The position numbers were made by a program, and so were the translations under genes. The notes below the pieces were generated by a model. The model ran no database searches. It saw only the letters and a list, made by a program, of their open reading frames with translations, and was not told where the DNA came from. A DNA stretch of 64,000 bases from Phyllobacterium trifolii (lineage in GTDB: Bacteria; Pseudomonadota; Alphaproteobacteria; Rhizobiales; Rhizobiaceae). The stretch covers positions 214,083 to 278,082 of the forward strand of contig NZ_JACHXN010000007.1 of assembly GCF_014192095.1 (NCBI RefSeq), written 5' to 3'. The first letter of the stretch is position 1. Every line of letters starts with the position of its first letter. Below are positions 53,235 through 62,942 of the stretch, in pieces.

Positions 53235-54757
53235 ATACTGCCAGATCCGACCTTGAGTTGTTCGCCGATATTACCAAGCTGACGGTAAGTCTCCCGCCGC
53301 TTCCGCCTGTCGTGCGTTACTTCGATGACTTTACCAACGAGATGCAATCACTCCGAAATTTCGCCGACAACCCTATTATCACCCTCGCCCTAGACGGCAC
53401 TTCACATCGGATTGACTTTGTAGCTTACCACCATGCAGCGCTCGTCATGCGACACGTGGTGGTAGATTGGCTACAGAGACTTGATCCGCACACGGTCACT
53501 ATAAATTGCAGGCGTGTCCATAGTTACATCTCACGGTGCGGTTTAGATTCTCTGGTCTATCTCGTTGCGGCAACGCCCTTCGACGCGCGGGCTCATTGGA
53601 ACACCGTTGTTCTTTCGAGAGTCACTGCTGAGCAAAGCTGGGCACTGAGAGCGGTGCTCCATTCCCTTTGTCGCCTAAATATTGGTCACTGGACGCCTCC
53701 CGCCGCTTCGATCATCCGAGGTCTGAAAAGCCCAAAGGTCGATAGGTACCGTGTTGTTCGCATCGGCGACTGTTTCCTTCCGCTCGACCAGCAGGCCATG
53801 ATTGTCAACCACATCGACAGCATGTGCGCGGCGTTGGCCGCCGAGCCTGCTGCAGTCGCAGGAACAGATTTGCGGGATGTCTGCATGCTCGGCATGTCGT
53901 ACCAGTATGCGTTCCGGCCGGGCCAGATCGCCCGGGTTGAACTCGCGGACGTGAGACTTTTCTCGACTGGCGCGGTGCACGTTGCCGTGTCCCTCATCAA
54001 GCAGAGGGATATGAACAAGCGTATCCGCGTGACCAGGCGGGTCAAGCGGGAATGGAGTCCGTTGTTCAACGAGCTGGTCAAGCGCCGGGAAGGCGGAGCC
54101 ATCCTGCCGGAGCAGGGCGTGCCCCCTCGCCTCTTCTTCGGTCTCACCCCTCACGGCGTCAGCCGCGCGATAATGGAATTGACCGGGTATTTGACCGACG
54201 AAGCATGGTCGCCGACCGATCTGAGGCACACGGCGGCGCAACGCCTTGCGGACGGCGGCATCTCCCATGCGGGACTGACCGAGTTCATGGGGCAGACCAG
54301 TGACCGCATCGCCAACGTCTACTTCGACAAGTCGCCCGCGCAGGCGCAGCGGATCAACGAAGCCCTGGCAATATCGCCAATCTATGCCAACGTCGCTAAG
54401 ATCGCGAAGACCAAGACCATCGACAAGGCGATGCTGCTCGGCCTTCCTCCCGAGAAGCAGATCGGAGCTGTGCCGCACGGGATTCCTATCGCAGGCATAG
54501 GAGGTTGCGATCTCGGCCAGAACATCTGCATGAAGAACCCCGTGCTTTCCTGCTACACCTGCACTCGGTTCATGCCATTGGATGATCCCGAAATCCACGA
54601 AGAGGTCCTGGACAGCCTTCGTCCTGTGGTGACCGAGTTCGCCGCCGCGTCGCGCAACAACCAGCAATCTCCCGCCTATGCCCAGCTAAAGGGCACGCTC
54701 GACGCCGTTCGTCGGGTGGTCGAAGAGCTCAAGTCTGACAACGAGGATGAGGAATGA
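53231..54757 (+). CDS. Tyrosine recombinase 2 of trio (GinB-like)
   Basis: 508 residues. Catalytic features: FRPGQIARVEL (Arg), TDLRHTAAQRLADGG (His/Arg box), and NVYFDKSP with the candidate Tyr. After the catalytic domain there is a Cys-rich segment CDLGQNICMKNPVLSCYTC that could bind zinc. ATG 53231 overlaps the previous stop as ATGA, and the next gene overlaps by the same 4 bases, so the trio is translationally coupled. Confidence 0.87.
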   Translation: MNTARSDLELFADITKLTVSLPPLPPVVRYFDDFTNEMQSLRNFADNPIITLALDGTSHRIDFVAYHHAALVMRHVVVDWLQRLDPHTVTINCRRVHSYISRCGLDSLVYLVAATPFDARAHWNTVVLSRVTAEQSWALRAVLHSLCRLNIGHWTPPAASIIRGLKSPKVDRYRVVRIGDCFLPLDQQAMIVNHIDSMCAALAAEPAAVAGTDLRDVCMLGMSYQYAFRPGQIARVELADVRLFSTGAVHVAVSLIKQRDMNKRIRVTRRVKREWSPLFNELVKRREGGAILPEQGVPPRLFFGLTPHGVSRAIMELTGYLTDEAWSPTDLRHTAAQRLADGGISHAGLTEFMGQTSDRIANVYFDKSPAQAQRINEALAISPIYANVAKIAKTKTIDKAMLLGLPPEKQIGAVPHGIPIAGIGGCDLGQNICMKNPVLSCYTCTRFMPLDDPEIHEEVLDSLRPVVTEFAAASRNNQQSPAYAQLKGTLDAVRRVVEELKSDNEDEE

Positions 54758-57114
54758 ACCCGTTCTATGCGGAATACATCGCCACGGCCAAGAGGCTGGC
54801 TGCGGAGCGCAACCTCAACTGGAACCTCGTTTGTGACGATCAGGGGAAGGTTAGCAAAGACACTCGCTGGAACCTAACAGCGCTGGTTGGTATGTTGCCG
54901 CCACCCACGCTTTGGCTTGGGCAAATCGGTGTCGATCCAGTCGCGTTCCAAAAACTGAACGAGATCAGGTTGCGAATGAACCAGAGGGTTCTCCCGACTG
55001 GTCCGATGTCGCAATTTTGGCTCGATCTGTACCTGGCAGTATTTGTGCATCAGCTTCTTGTTCGCAAGACCAAGCCTCTAAGCGCAATGCAGATGGCACA
55101 AGGCATAAGACGGTTAGCGCCCGCTGCCGAAGACGCCCCGCCGTGGGCGGTCACGCCGGAGCAGATACAGCAGGCCTACAATGCGGTTTTGCACTCTGCG
55201 GATTCGGGGAAGCTGGCTCTCGACTTTGGAACCACGGTCAGGAACATCCTTGATGGGCAGAAACTTTCCGACGTTCCCGCACTTGTCCGGTTTTGCACCC
55301 CTTATCCGACGAACGAATCCCTTTCCGCCCAGCGTCAAGCTGAGACTCTCCGAAAACGCCAGAATGCCCATGGAGGAAAGGAAGGCCTCCGCCGCTCTCT
55401 GGCAGAAAGAAAATCCGCCGCGAAACTGCCCGACGAGCGTGCGTTCTGGGAGCTGGTGCGGATCGTGTTTACCGAGACGCCCCGGACATTCTCGGACGCG
55501 ATCAGATTCGCGGCTTTCAAGGTCCAGATCATCATGGGGTTTCGCATCGGGGAGACGGCCAGCCTGCCCTTGGACTGGAAGCGGTGGGTCGAGTATCTTG
55601 ACGCCGACGGACGTCCGGCCGGACACCGTGGCGGCTTCTCGCGCTCGCTGATGATCCGGCACTTCGCCGAGAAGCAGGAAGAGGACGAGCGGGCCGAAGG
55701 TCTGTCGTTCTACGAAAACACCCAGCATGTCCCGCCCATGTTCGAGGAGATTCTCGTCGAGACCCTTGACCATGTCGAGAAGATCACCGCGCCGCTGCGC
55801 GAACGGTTGAGACGGCAGACCGAAACGGGGCTTGTTTTTCCGGAGTATCCCGAGGACGCTCTTGTCTCGGCCTGGGAGATGTATGTGCGGATGACCGGGA
55901 ATGCCGTCTTCTCGGACGCCGGCCTACCGCAAGAGCTGGTCCAGAGATACCGCGAAAGTTATGACCCGCAGCTCCTAAAGAGCTTTCGGAAACTTCAACT
56001 CGATGGCAAACCTGCCAGTCTGTCGGGATTCTGGACCAAGGTGCCGCAGCGCAGTATTCCGGTCAGAGCTGCGTCAGGCATCCCCTTTGGCGGCAGTATC
56101 GACTGGCGGTCTGCCCATGTCCGGGTTGGTGACGTCGAGCGGTATATCCGGGAGAACCGACTGACGAAGCGCTCTGATACGAGGCCGACGATGACGACGG
56201 ATGGGAGATTGCTCTATCCGTACGACCTCATGTTCATCATGCCAGTCAGGAATCTCATCGAGGGCCGAAACGATGGCGTTCTCGACACGACGCTTTATTC
56301 AGCGGTGGGTCGGCTTGATGTCGAGGACCTGAAGACCATCCTTGGTGGATACGGCGGTGCCACCTGTATCTTCGCCCGATACGGTCAGACGGAAGAGGAC
56401 CGGGCCTTGCGTATGAAGACGCATGCAGTTCGTCACCTCCAAAACACCGAGTTGTTTCGGCTGGGCGTCGCCGATACGATCATCACCAAGAAGTTCAACC
56501 GCCGCAGCGTCCAGCAAAGCGACGTCTACGATCACCGAAGTCTTGCCGAGGACCTTGCGGATATCGATCTTCCACCGGAAGCCGAGGAAATGCTCGGCGA
56601 CAGGGCACTGCAGGTGTTCAAGATGATCACGGCCAACAAGGTGCGGGGTCCCATCGTCGAGGAGTTCCGTCGTGTTCAGCGCGAATACGGCGATGAAGCG
56701 GCCTTCGACTACCTCAATGCCGAGGCGGACGGCTTGCATGTCACGCCCTACGGCCTCTGCATGAACAGCTTTACCAGTGATCCATGCCCGAAACATCTCG
56801 AATGCTTCAATGGATGTCTGCATCTGTCGAGGACCAAAGTCGTGTCCGAACAGGTGCACCTCGAAAGGATGCGCGACAAGTTTGCCAAGGTGATCATCAC
56901 CTTGGAAGCCCTGCCCCTAAACCGCCGCAACATTGGCTGGGCTAACCAAGTTACGCATGCTCGCATCCGCCATGACAACATCATAAAGGCGCTCGCCGCA
57001 GACCCCGGTATGCAGGTCTTCCCCGACGGAAAGGACTTGTCTGTGACGCCGGAGCAAAAGTTCGGCAACACGCTCATTGACACCATGAAACGTGTGAGGG
57101 ACCTCGATGATTGA
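54754..57114 (+). CDS. Large tyrosine recombinase 3 of trio (GinC-like)
   Basis: 786 residues, much longer than a usual integrase. The catalytic region has IIMGFRIGETASLPL (Arg), KTHAVRHLQNTELFRLG (His/Arg box) and SDVYDHRS with the candidate Tyr. The long N-terminal half (about 1-240) has no recognised domain. A C-terminal Cys cluster CMNSFTSDPCPKHLECFNGC may bind metal, as in the second recombinase. It overlaps the second recombinase by 4 bases and the next small gene by 8 bases. Confidence 0.85.
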   Translation: MNPFYAEYIATAKRLAAERNLNWNLVCDDQGKVSKDTRWNLTALVGMLPPPTLWLGQIGVDPVAFQKLNEIRLRMNQRVLPTGPMSQFWLDLYLAVFVHQLLVRKTKPLSAMQMAQGIRRLAPAAEDAPPWAVTPEQIQQAYNAVLHSADSGKLALDFGTTVRNILDGQKLSDVPALVRFCTPYPTNESLSAQRQAETLRKRQNAHGGKEGLRRSLAERKSAAKLPDERAFWELVRIVFTETPRTFSDAIRFAAFKVQIIMGFRIGETASLPLDWKRWVEYLDADGRPAGHRGGFSRSLMIRHFAEKQEEDERAEGLSFYENTQHVPPMFEEILVETLDHVEKITAPLRERLRRQTETGLVFPEYPEDALVSAWEMYVRMTGNAVFSDAGLPQELVQRYRESYDPQLLKSFRKLQLDGKPASLSGFWTKVPQRSIPVRAASGIPFGGSIDWRSAHVRVGDVERYIRENRLTKRSDTRPTMTTDGRLLYPYDLMFIMPVRNLIEGRNDGVLDTTLYSAVGRLDVEDLKTILGGYGGATCIFARYGQTEEDRALRMKTHAVRHLQNTELFRLGVADTIITKKFNRRSVQQSDVYDHRSLAEDLADIDLPPEAEEMLGDRALQVFKMITANKVRGPIVEEFRRVQREYGDEAAFDYLNAEADGLHVTPYGLCMNSFTSDPCPKHLECFNGCLHLSRTKVVSEQVHLERMRDKFAKVIITLEALPLNRRNIGWANQVTHARIRHDNIIKALAADPGMQVFPDGKDLSVTPEQKFGNTLIDTMKRVRDLDD

Positions 57115-57562
57115 GAAGAACGAAATTCTCGAGGAGCTTGTGGAGGCGATGATCGCTGACAACGAGGGCATCACCGTGAGGGCGGTGTGCCGGCGCAGTG
57201 AGGGGGTCTTCAAGCACGCGAGCGATATCACCCGGAACGAAGTTCGGTCGAAGATAGTAAAGGTTGCGGTCAAAAAGCAGGAGACCATACGTGCCGCCAT
57301 CGACCGCAGCAGCAAGAAATCCCGCGCCGAGCTTGAGCGTTTGGTGGCAACTAAGAACGCCGAGATCGAACAACTTCACGCCGAGAAGACTCTATTGATT
57401 GCTTCGCACCGAGCCATGATCCTGTCGGTCGCTGAGATGGGCGGCTTTCCCACCTGGAAACGCTTCTTCGATCGGTACGAATCAACCGTAGATAGTCTGG
57501 AAAAAATGGGCAGTCTGCCGAAAGTGGACGTCACAAGCCTGTCGTCGAGGCGGAACACCTGA
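57107..57562 (+). CDS. Small coiled-coil protein of the recombinase operon (GinD-like)
   Basis: 151 residues. N-terminal helical region with a possible HTH (GITVRAVCRRSEGVFKHASD) and a central coiled coil (RAELERLVATKNAEIEQLHA). It starts 8 bases before the end of the large recombinase gene. In GInt islands the fourth gene (ginD) is a small protein of unknown function needed for recombination; position and size fit, homology is not tested. Confidence 0.65.
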   Translation: MIEKNEILEELVEAMIADNEGITVRAVCRRSEGVFKHASDITRNEVRSKIVKVAVKKQETIRAAIDRSSKKSRAELERLVATKNAEIEQLHAEKTLLIASHRAMILSVAEMGGFPTWKRFFDRYESTVDSLEKMGSLPKVDVTSLSSRRNT

Positions 57563-57969
57563 TGGCGCGTGGGAAGGGCAAGAGCGGCATCGAGGTCGCG
57601 CAGGAGCATGTCGACTCCCTTATTGAATACCTCGAGCAGCGCAAGGATCAACCGCTTCCCCGGTATGGCGTCGATCTTAATAAAAGCATCATCGCCAGGG
57701 AATGCGGCTTTGACCGACAGGTCTTCCGAACCAACCCCCGTTGCAATGAAATCCTGCGTGAAGCCGATGCTATAGACCGGAAGGCGGACATGACACGGCT
57801 TGAGCAGGCGGAAGCGATCCGCGAGCAAAAGGCAAAGACGGAGGGCGATCAGATGGCGCTGGAAGAAACCAACCTCCGGCTACTGGCCGAGAATGCCTCT
57901 TTGCTGCGGGAACTGGAGCGTCTGAAGAGGTTGAGCGCCGTCATGGCAGAGACTGGTCGGCTTCCATGA
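57562..57969 (+). CDS. Second small HTH/coiled-coil protein of the recombinase operon
   Basis: 135 residues. The first 70 hold a helix-turn-helix-like segment (LNKSIIARECGFDRQVFRTN); the last 65 are a coiled coil (LRLLAENASLLRELERLKRL). It overlaps the previous stop by one base (TGATG). Layout resembles TnpC/DUF6262-type accessory proteins of multi-recombinase elements. Function inferred only from position: DNA binding or architectural helper of recombination. Confidence 0.65.
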   Translation: MARGKGKSGIEVAQEHVDSLIEYLEQRKDQPLPRYGVDLNKSIIARECGFDRQVFRTNPRCNEILREADAIDRKADMTRLEQAEAIREQKAKTEGDQMALEETNLRLLAENASLLRELERLKRLSAVMAETGRLP

Positions 57970-58030
57970 TTGGGTTTCTGGAGTCTGGTCCTCGGAGCCG
58001 CGTCGTCGCGGTCCCTAAAAGTCATGGTGA

Positions 58031-60412
58031 GTGGCACGCAGTGAACGAGGCGCAGGGACCCGCGGCGGAACGGCGTGGGTGGCCGCAGTGAACGGAGAGT
58101 CGAGCACCGTGGTAGGGACCACTAAGCGACGAGGTGGTGCCGATGTTCAGACGAACCTGGTCCTTGGTGAGCGCTTTGAGCAGTCCGCAAGCTGGGAGCT
58201 TGCCATCACCTCCATTCACGAGAGCCGCTTCGGCGACCATGTGATCATCGGCCGCGATGAGAACGGCCATCTTCGGCGAGCGCTTGTTCAATCGAAGAGA
58301 TCGCCGCGCGACCCGGTCGTCGGCGAGACCTGGCGGGTGACGGGAGAGATCAAGCCGCATCGTGACTTCGGTCCTCAACTCTATGCCGAAGTGTCGCTTC
58401 CCCTCGTTCCTAAAGGTCGTGCGATCATCCGCCATCTGGCGACGGACAAACGCTTTCCCGGCGTCGGATGGGCGACGGCGGATCGGCTTTGGAACGGGTT
58501 CGGCGAATCTATCTACGACGTCATTCGGGATCGGGACCTGAAAGCTCTTGCAGCGATTGTCGGCGCTGACCGCGCTGTCACCATTGTGGACGGCTTCGGG
58601 ATGCTATCAGAGGAAGTTGAAGTCTTCCGCTGGCTCGACCGATATGGGGTGTCGCCCCGTGTCGCAGGAGCGGCAGCCCGTGTTTGGGGATTTGGCGCTA
58701 TCGACCGGATCAAGGTCGACCCCTACACGATGACGCTTCTGGAGCCTTGGCAGGACGTGGATGCTCGAGCACTTCGGCTTGGTGTTGTCCTTGACGATCG
58801 CAGACGGATTGCGGCGGCCGTCGAGGAAGCCCTGGCCATCAGGTTCCGTGCCGGACACATGGCCTCCCCCACTCCGGTCGTGAAGCAACTGGTCCGCCGA
58901 CTGCTGTCCCCATGGGAGGATGATCCGACGCGGGCCGTCGATGTCGCCCTTGCGACCGGGCGTGTAGTGTCTCCGAACCCCGAGACATTACAATCACGGG
59001 CGTGCAGGTTCATGGAGGATGAAATAGCGCGTCTGATCGCGGAGCGGGTTCGTCGGCAGCAACCGAATTTTGATGGAAAGCTGATTGTCGACGCCATTGC
59101 CAAGGTCGAGGAGGAGATCGGATACCGTCTGACGGATGCCCAACGCGAAGCGGTGTTCATGGCGACGTCCAGCGGCGTCAGTGTGCTTCGCGGCGGCGCT
59201 GGCACTGGCAAGACAACCGTTGTCCGGGCGATACTTGCCGCACTGGAGGCATTGCGGGACGATCTTCCAGCCCCACAAAGCGACGGGGTCGAACATCTGC
59301 AGGTGGCATTGGCGGGACGGGCTGTGAGAAGGATCGCCGAGGCGACCCAACGTCCCGCCAGCACCCTTTCCCGCCTGGTCCATGACATTGAGGATGCGGG
59401 TCGCCGCGTTCGGGGTGGAACCATCATCTTCGACGAGTCCTCAATGCTCGACACCCCCACCGTCTACAGGCTACTCATTCAGGTGTCTAACGAGGTCAAA
59501 CTGATATTTATCGGTGATCCCGGCCAGCTTGCCCCGATAGGACCGGGTCTACCGTTCCATACCATGGTCAAGACGAGCGGCATCCCCTCGGTCAATCTGG
59601 ACGTCGTTCATCGCCAGGATAATGCCACAGGCATTCCGGCCATTGCCTCAGCCGTCCGGCGGGGCAATCCTGTAGGTCTCCGGAGGTTCGACCCGAACGT
59701 TGCCTCGTCTCCTGGTGTCTATCTCTTCCCTGCCTCGAAGGAGGAGGTCGCGGCGAAGACCATAGCGGCGTTCAGGGCCATGTGCGGTCCTGTGCCCGCG
59801 AATGAGAAGACGGCGGCCCTGCACGACATGGACGTGCAGATACTCACTCAAATAAAGAACGGGTCCGCCGGGTCGAAGGACCTGAACCGTGCCATCGAAA
59901 GCGAATACATGGCCCGCCAGCGGAAGATCGAGAACTGGGGCCTGAGCGTCGGTTCCAAGGTTATGTGGCTGCGGAACGACTATTCGAAAGCGCCGCAGCT
60001 TGATGAAGCGGGCAATGCATTGATCGATAAAACGACAAGCCGGCCAATCTGCTGCGGATTCATGAACGGCTCCCTTGGCGTGGTGATGAGGCCCCACGCC
60101 AAGGGTGCATGGGTGAAGTTCGATGACGGGACTGAGGACGCAATCACTTCCGCCGATCTCGAAAAGCTGACTTATGGCTGGGCGATCAGCGTGCACAAGG
60201 CTCAAGGGTCGGCATTTCGCCGAGTGATCATACCGCTTGTCAATTCGAAGCTGCTCGACCGCACGATGCTCTACACTGCCATTACTCGTGGCATCGAAAC
60301 TGTTGTGCTGGTCGGGAATCCAGACCACCTACACGAGATAATCGCCATGCCCCCAAAGGCGTTGGAACGAGGTAACTATCTGAGGTTGGAAAATGCGATC
60401 CCTGCAACCTGA
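58031..60412 (+). CDS. SF1B RecD/TraA-like helicase
   Basis: 793 residues from GTG 58031 (GTG 58079 and 58088 are possible shorter starts). N-terminal region (about 40-320) with OB-like and helix-hairpin parts as in RecD2; Walker A RGGAGTGKTTV (about 387-397), Walker B IIFDESSML, motif III FIGDPGQLAPIG, and the C-terminal motif WAISVHKAQGSAFRRVII. This is the RecD2/TraA helicase type. It follows the recombinase operon by 61 bases on the same strand, so it may unwind or process the island DNA during excision, or be defence cargo. Confidence 0.85.
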   Translation: MARSERGAGTRGGTAWVAAVNGESSTVVGTTKRRGGADVQTNLVLGERFEQSASWELAITSIHESRFGDHVIIGRDENGHLRRALVQSKRSPRDPVVGETWRVTGEIKPHRDFGPQLYAEVSLPLVPKGRAIIRHLATDKRFPGVGWATADRLWNGFGESIYDVIRDRDLKALAAIVGADRAVTIVDGFGMLSEEVEVFRWLDRYGVSPRVAGAAARVWGFGAIDRIKVDPYTMTLLEPWQDVDARALRLGVVLDDRRRIAAAVEEALAIRFRAGHMASPTPVVKQLVRRLLSPWEDDPTRAVDVALATGRVVSPNPETLQSRACRFMEDEIARLIAERVRRQQPNFDGKLIVDAIAKVEEEIGYRLTDAQREAVFMATSSGVSVLRGGAGTGKTTVVRAILAALEALRDDLPAPQSDGVEHLQVALAGRAVRRIAEATQRPASTLSRLVHDIEDAGRRVRGGTIIFDESSMLDTPTVYRLLIQVSNEVKLIFIGDPGQLAPIGPGLPFHTMVKTSGIPSVNLDVVHRQDNATGIPAIASAVRRGNPVGLRRFDPNVASSPGVYLFPASKEEVAAKTIAAFRAMCGPVPANEKTAALHDMDVQILTQIKNGSAGSKDLNRAIESEYMARQRKIENWGLSVGSKVMWLRNDYSKAPQLDEAGNALIDKTTSRPICCGFMNGSLGVVMRPHAKGAWVKFDDGTEDAITSADLEKLTYGWAISVHKAQGSAFRRVIIPLVNSKLLDRTMLYTAITRGIETVVLVGNPDHLHEIIAMPPKALERGNYLRLENAIPAT

Positions 60413-60766
60413 TGTTGTCGATGCTCACGTACTGCCAGCGTGCATCGACTGAGGGCGGAAAATGGCGATAGTTGATGCGCCGAGTGGGGTGCAGGAACTC
60501 ATCGCGGAAATTCCGGAAGTGCGGACGGTCAAGCGTCGACGTGAAAAGACTCAATAGATGGGAAGTTCGCACTACGCTAAAGAGGTCGATGCCCCGATAC
60601 AAATGTCCCGTTTCAGGGCGAGAATGCCTCGTATCGCGACTCCTGATATGTTTCCTCAGGCCAGCGGGCCGAGCGTTCCTTCGGCGGAGATTGACCTGCT
60701 TACGGTCGGAGACCCGCCCCACGGTGGCCGAAGAGCAAGCAAGTGAGCAGAGTCCTGCCAAGATGG
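60413..60766. other. Non-coding region after the helicase
   Basis: 354 bases between the helicase stop and the end of the minus-strand toxin candidate. Small frames of random character only; no clear terminator was identified. Confidence 0.45.
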
Positions 60767-61147
60767 CTAAGCGCAACCGACATATTTTTTAATCTTCCGA
60801 GGCGTTTGAATACTCTGACAAAGTCCTGCCAAGACACGAGCCAACACGTCGGCACTCACATCGGCCTTTGGTGTGAACTCTCCATTTTGAACGCCATTGT
60901 TCAACGTGTTGGCGGATTCGATACGGGATTTGCGGTACATGATCCACGATTGGTGTTTAATCCAATCATGATCGCCAGCCTGCAGGACACAGGCTGCATC
61001 GCACAGGCTGTTGGTCCACGTCGTGATAGAAACAATTACCTGATTTCCATTTGCACATGGATTGGTGCAAACGACGTGGAGATGTTTCCTCGACTCGTCG
61101 TTTCCTGGGCCCGAGGGAATGAGTAGCGTCCCTGCTTGGGCAACCAA
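60767..61147 (-). CDS. Probable toxin partner of the Panacea antitoxin
   Basis: A 126-residue protein starting at TTG 61147, the very next codon after the TAA of the antitoxin gene on the minus strand; GGGTG lies 8-12 bases upstream. No ATG exists in the N-terminal part. It begins with beta-strand-like GTLLIPSGPGNDESRKHLHV and VIVSITTW, then DAACVLQAGDHDWIKHQSWI, and a helical C-terminus. The strand pattern recalls the small barrel of PemK/MazF toxins, but no catalytic signature is recognised. Adjacency to a Panacea antitoxin supports the toxin role; the target is unknown. Confidence 0.62.
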   Translation of the reverse strand: MVAQAGTLLIPSGPGNDESRKHLHVVCTNPCANGNQVIVSITTWTNSLCDAACVLQAGDHDWIKHQSWIMYRKSRIESANTLNNGVQNGEFTPKADVSADVLARVLAGLCQSIQTPRKIKKYVGCA

Positions 61148-61720
61148 TTAATGCACCCGAGCGCGCTCGAAGGATTTATCTATCGCCCGGTGAGCCTTTG
61201 CTGTGTCCACGAAATCTTCAGCGTCCTCAACGCCAACGGCATGGAGAATCCGTTGCAACGGGATGACGGTGGAACCGCCATTAGGGTCTTCCCACTCGGG
61301 GATGTTTTTGGGATCGTGGGTCCATTCAACCAACTCCCATTGCGTCAATTGACCGAACTTATCCCATACCGCTTCGACGCATTGAATATCGGCATCACTT
61401 AGCTCGTCCAAATCGTCAATTGAAATGCCTTCCGCAGCAAGGGCTATCTTATGATTTTCCCTATCCTCAAGGAATTCAGACCAGCCACATTCGTCCAGAT
61501 CGTATTCGCCATTGATGTGGCTGTACGTTGTCGAATTTACCGGACCTTTTGGCATGGAAACCCGCGTCTCATCCAAGATCGGGAATCCGAACCTTTGGAT
61601 GCTCTCGCGGTCAATCAGGTAAACCAGCTTGACAGCTTTCAAGATATTTAGGGACTGACCACCACTCTTAATGATAAGTGACGCAATCAACTGCGCGGCT
61701 TTTTTGGGTTCGTAGCTCAT
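61148..61720 (-). CDS. Panacea (SocA-like, DUF4065) antitoxin
   Basis: A 190-residue protein. ATG 61720 is preferred, with GAGGGC just upstream; ATG 61756 is in the same frame. The segments KAAQLIASLIIKSGGQSLNILKAVKLVYLIDRES (seen near 6-40), RFGFPILDETRVSMPKGPV and a C-terminal LTQWELVEWTHDP follow the SocA/Panacea domain. This domain is known as a general antitoxin that neutralises many unrelated toxins. Its stop is directly joined to the start of the 126-residue toxin candidate. Normal Panacea operons carry the toxin next to it, as here. Confidence 0.8.
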   Translation of the reverse strand: MSYEPKKAAQLIASLIIKSGGQSLNILKAVKLVYLIDRESIQRFGFPILDETRVSMPKGPVNSTTYSHINGEYDLDECGWSEFLEDRENHKIALAAEGISIDDLDELSDADIQCVEAVWDKFGQLTQWELVEWTHDPKNIPEWEDPNGGSTVIPLQRILHAVGVEDAEDFVDTAKAHRAIDKSFERARVH

Positions 61721-62321
61721 TTTGCCCTCGTCGTGCCGTACAACACGATTCTTCATTATGCACGGTATAGCCTTTTCTAAGCTAAACGCAATAATGCGCC
61801 GCTACTGTGACCTCTAACTATTAAATGCTAGGTTCTGTTAACAAAGTGCATGCACGGCCGATTTTGTCTGATTGGTGCGACGAATGCGTCACCCGGCGAG
61901 CCCATGAACAAATCCTGTGTCATTCCAGTGCTGCTTGGGGGGGTGCGAACTGAACCGTATCGGTAAATCCCGTGTGTCACGAATGCATGGCGCACTTGAA
62001 GATGCGTATCTGACAGCAGCGCTTTACTTACATCAAAGTGGATCGACCCGACCTATTGCGCACGTCAACTCTTAATTCCCACCCAAGAATTTGAAGCCCC
62101 ATCCACCGCGTCCGTTTGGTGAGTTACCTCGGCGGACCGCGCAGAAGCGCTCCGTCTAAAATAGCGTACTGCCCCGTAGTCGAACGACTTGACACGACGG
62201 CCTTGAATTTGTGTCTCCACTGATTTTGCCCACCGTTTAGATTGGTGACGCTGCAAAGTTTAGATAATTGATCAAAGGTATTTTATTGGTTGCTTGCTAC
62301 ATTCATCACGATGGGGGACAA
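61721..62321. other. Non-coding region between the Panacea pair and the nuclease pseudogene
   Basis: 601 bases with no convincing gene. Presumably contains the promoter of the Panacea operon at its left end (AT-rich around 61,760-61,850). No perfect long repeats were found. Confidence 0.45.
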
Positions 62322-62878
62322 ATGAGCAAGCAGCCAAGACTAATTGTCGACAACGGGCGAAAGAAGAAGGGGGCACCCTCAAACTGGCGGGATGGGCTCA
62401 AGTATCAAACGAACCCCAAGAAGAAAAACGTTTGGGCAGCGACGGCCGTTCTCATCGGAACAATCGCATTTCCATTTGTGACCCCACTTATCATTCCCCA
62501 AAACGCTTCTGCCACAGCAGTTGCATTCGTTGGGCAAGCCATCAGCAGACAACAGCTGTATGTCGTCGACGGAGATACCATTCACTACAATCGCGAGAAG
62601 AGAAGATCCGCATTGCCAACATCGACGCTCCCGAGATCAGTCAGGCAAAGTGCGATTCCGAGCTGAAACGGGGCTTGGAAGCGAAAGCCGCCCTCAAGGA
62701 ACTCATCGCCGGCAAAGAATTCAATATTGCACGTGGTGACCCGAAGACAGGCAGGATGACCGACAGATACGGGCGGACACTCGCTCTGATCTCGGTCAAC
62801 GGACGTGATGTCGGCAACACACTCGTACAGCGTCAGCTGGCACGGAAGTGGACTGGTAGGCGAATGCCTTGGTGTTAG
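62322..62878 (+). pseudogene. Staphylococcal-nuclease-like (thermonuclease) gene, frameshifted
   Basis: The N-terminal frame (from ATG 62322) gives a basic cytoplasmic start, a membrane helix NVWAATAVLIGTIAFPFVTP and then VVDGDTIHYNREK, the start of the SNase fold. The fold continues in another frame with IRIANIDAPEISQAKCDSEL, then DRYGRTLALISVNG, to a stop at 62878, so catalytic Arg/Glu residues are in the second frame. The junction has GAGAA twice in a row (62595-62604); removing one copy restores one reading frame. The intact gene would have been a membrane-anchored nuclease of about 184 residues. A sequencing error is possible. Confidence 0.75.
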
Positions 62879-62942
62879 GCAACGAGCCTTTCGCAAGCAG
62901 AACTATAAGCCGCAGCGCGGCATTAAATTACCTGGAGCTTTT

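Noticed and set aside
53675..54667. 330-codon minus-strand frame inside the second recombinase gene
   Set aside because: Antisense shadow of a clear recombinase with catalytic motifs in the other strand.
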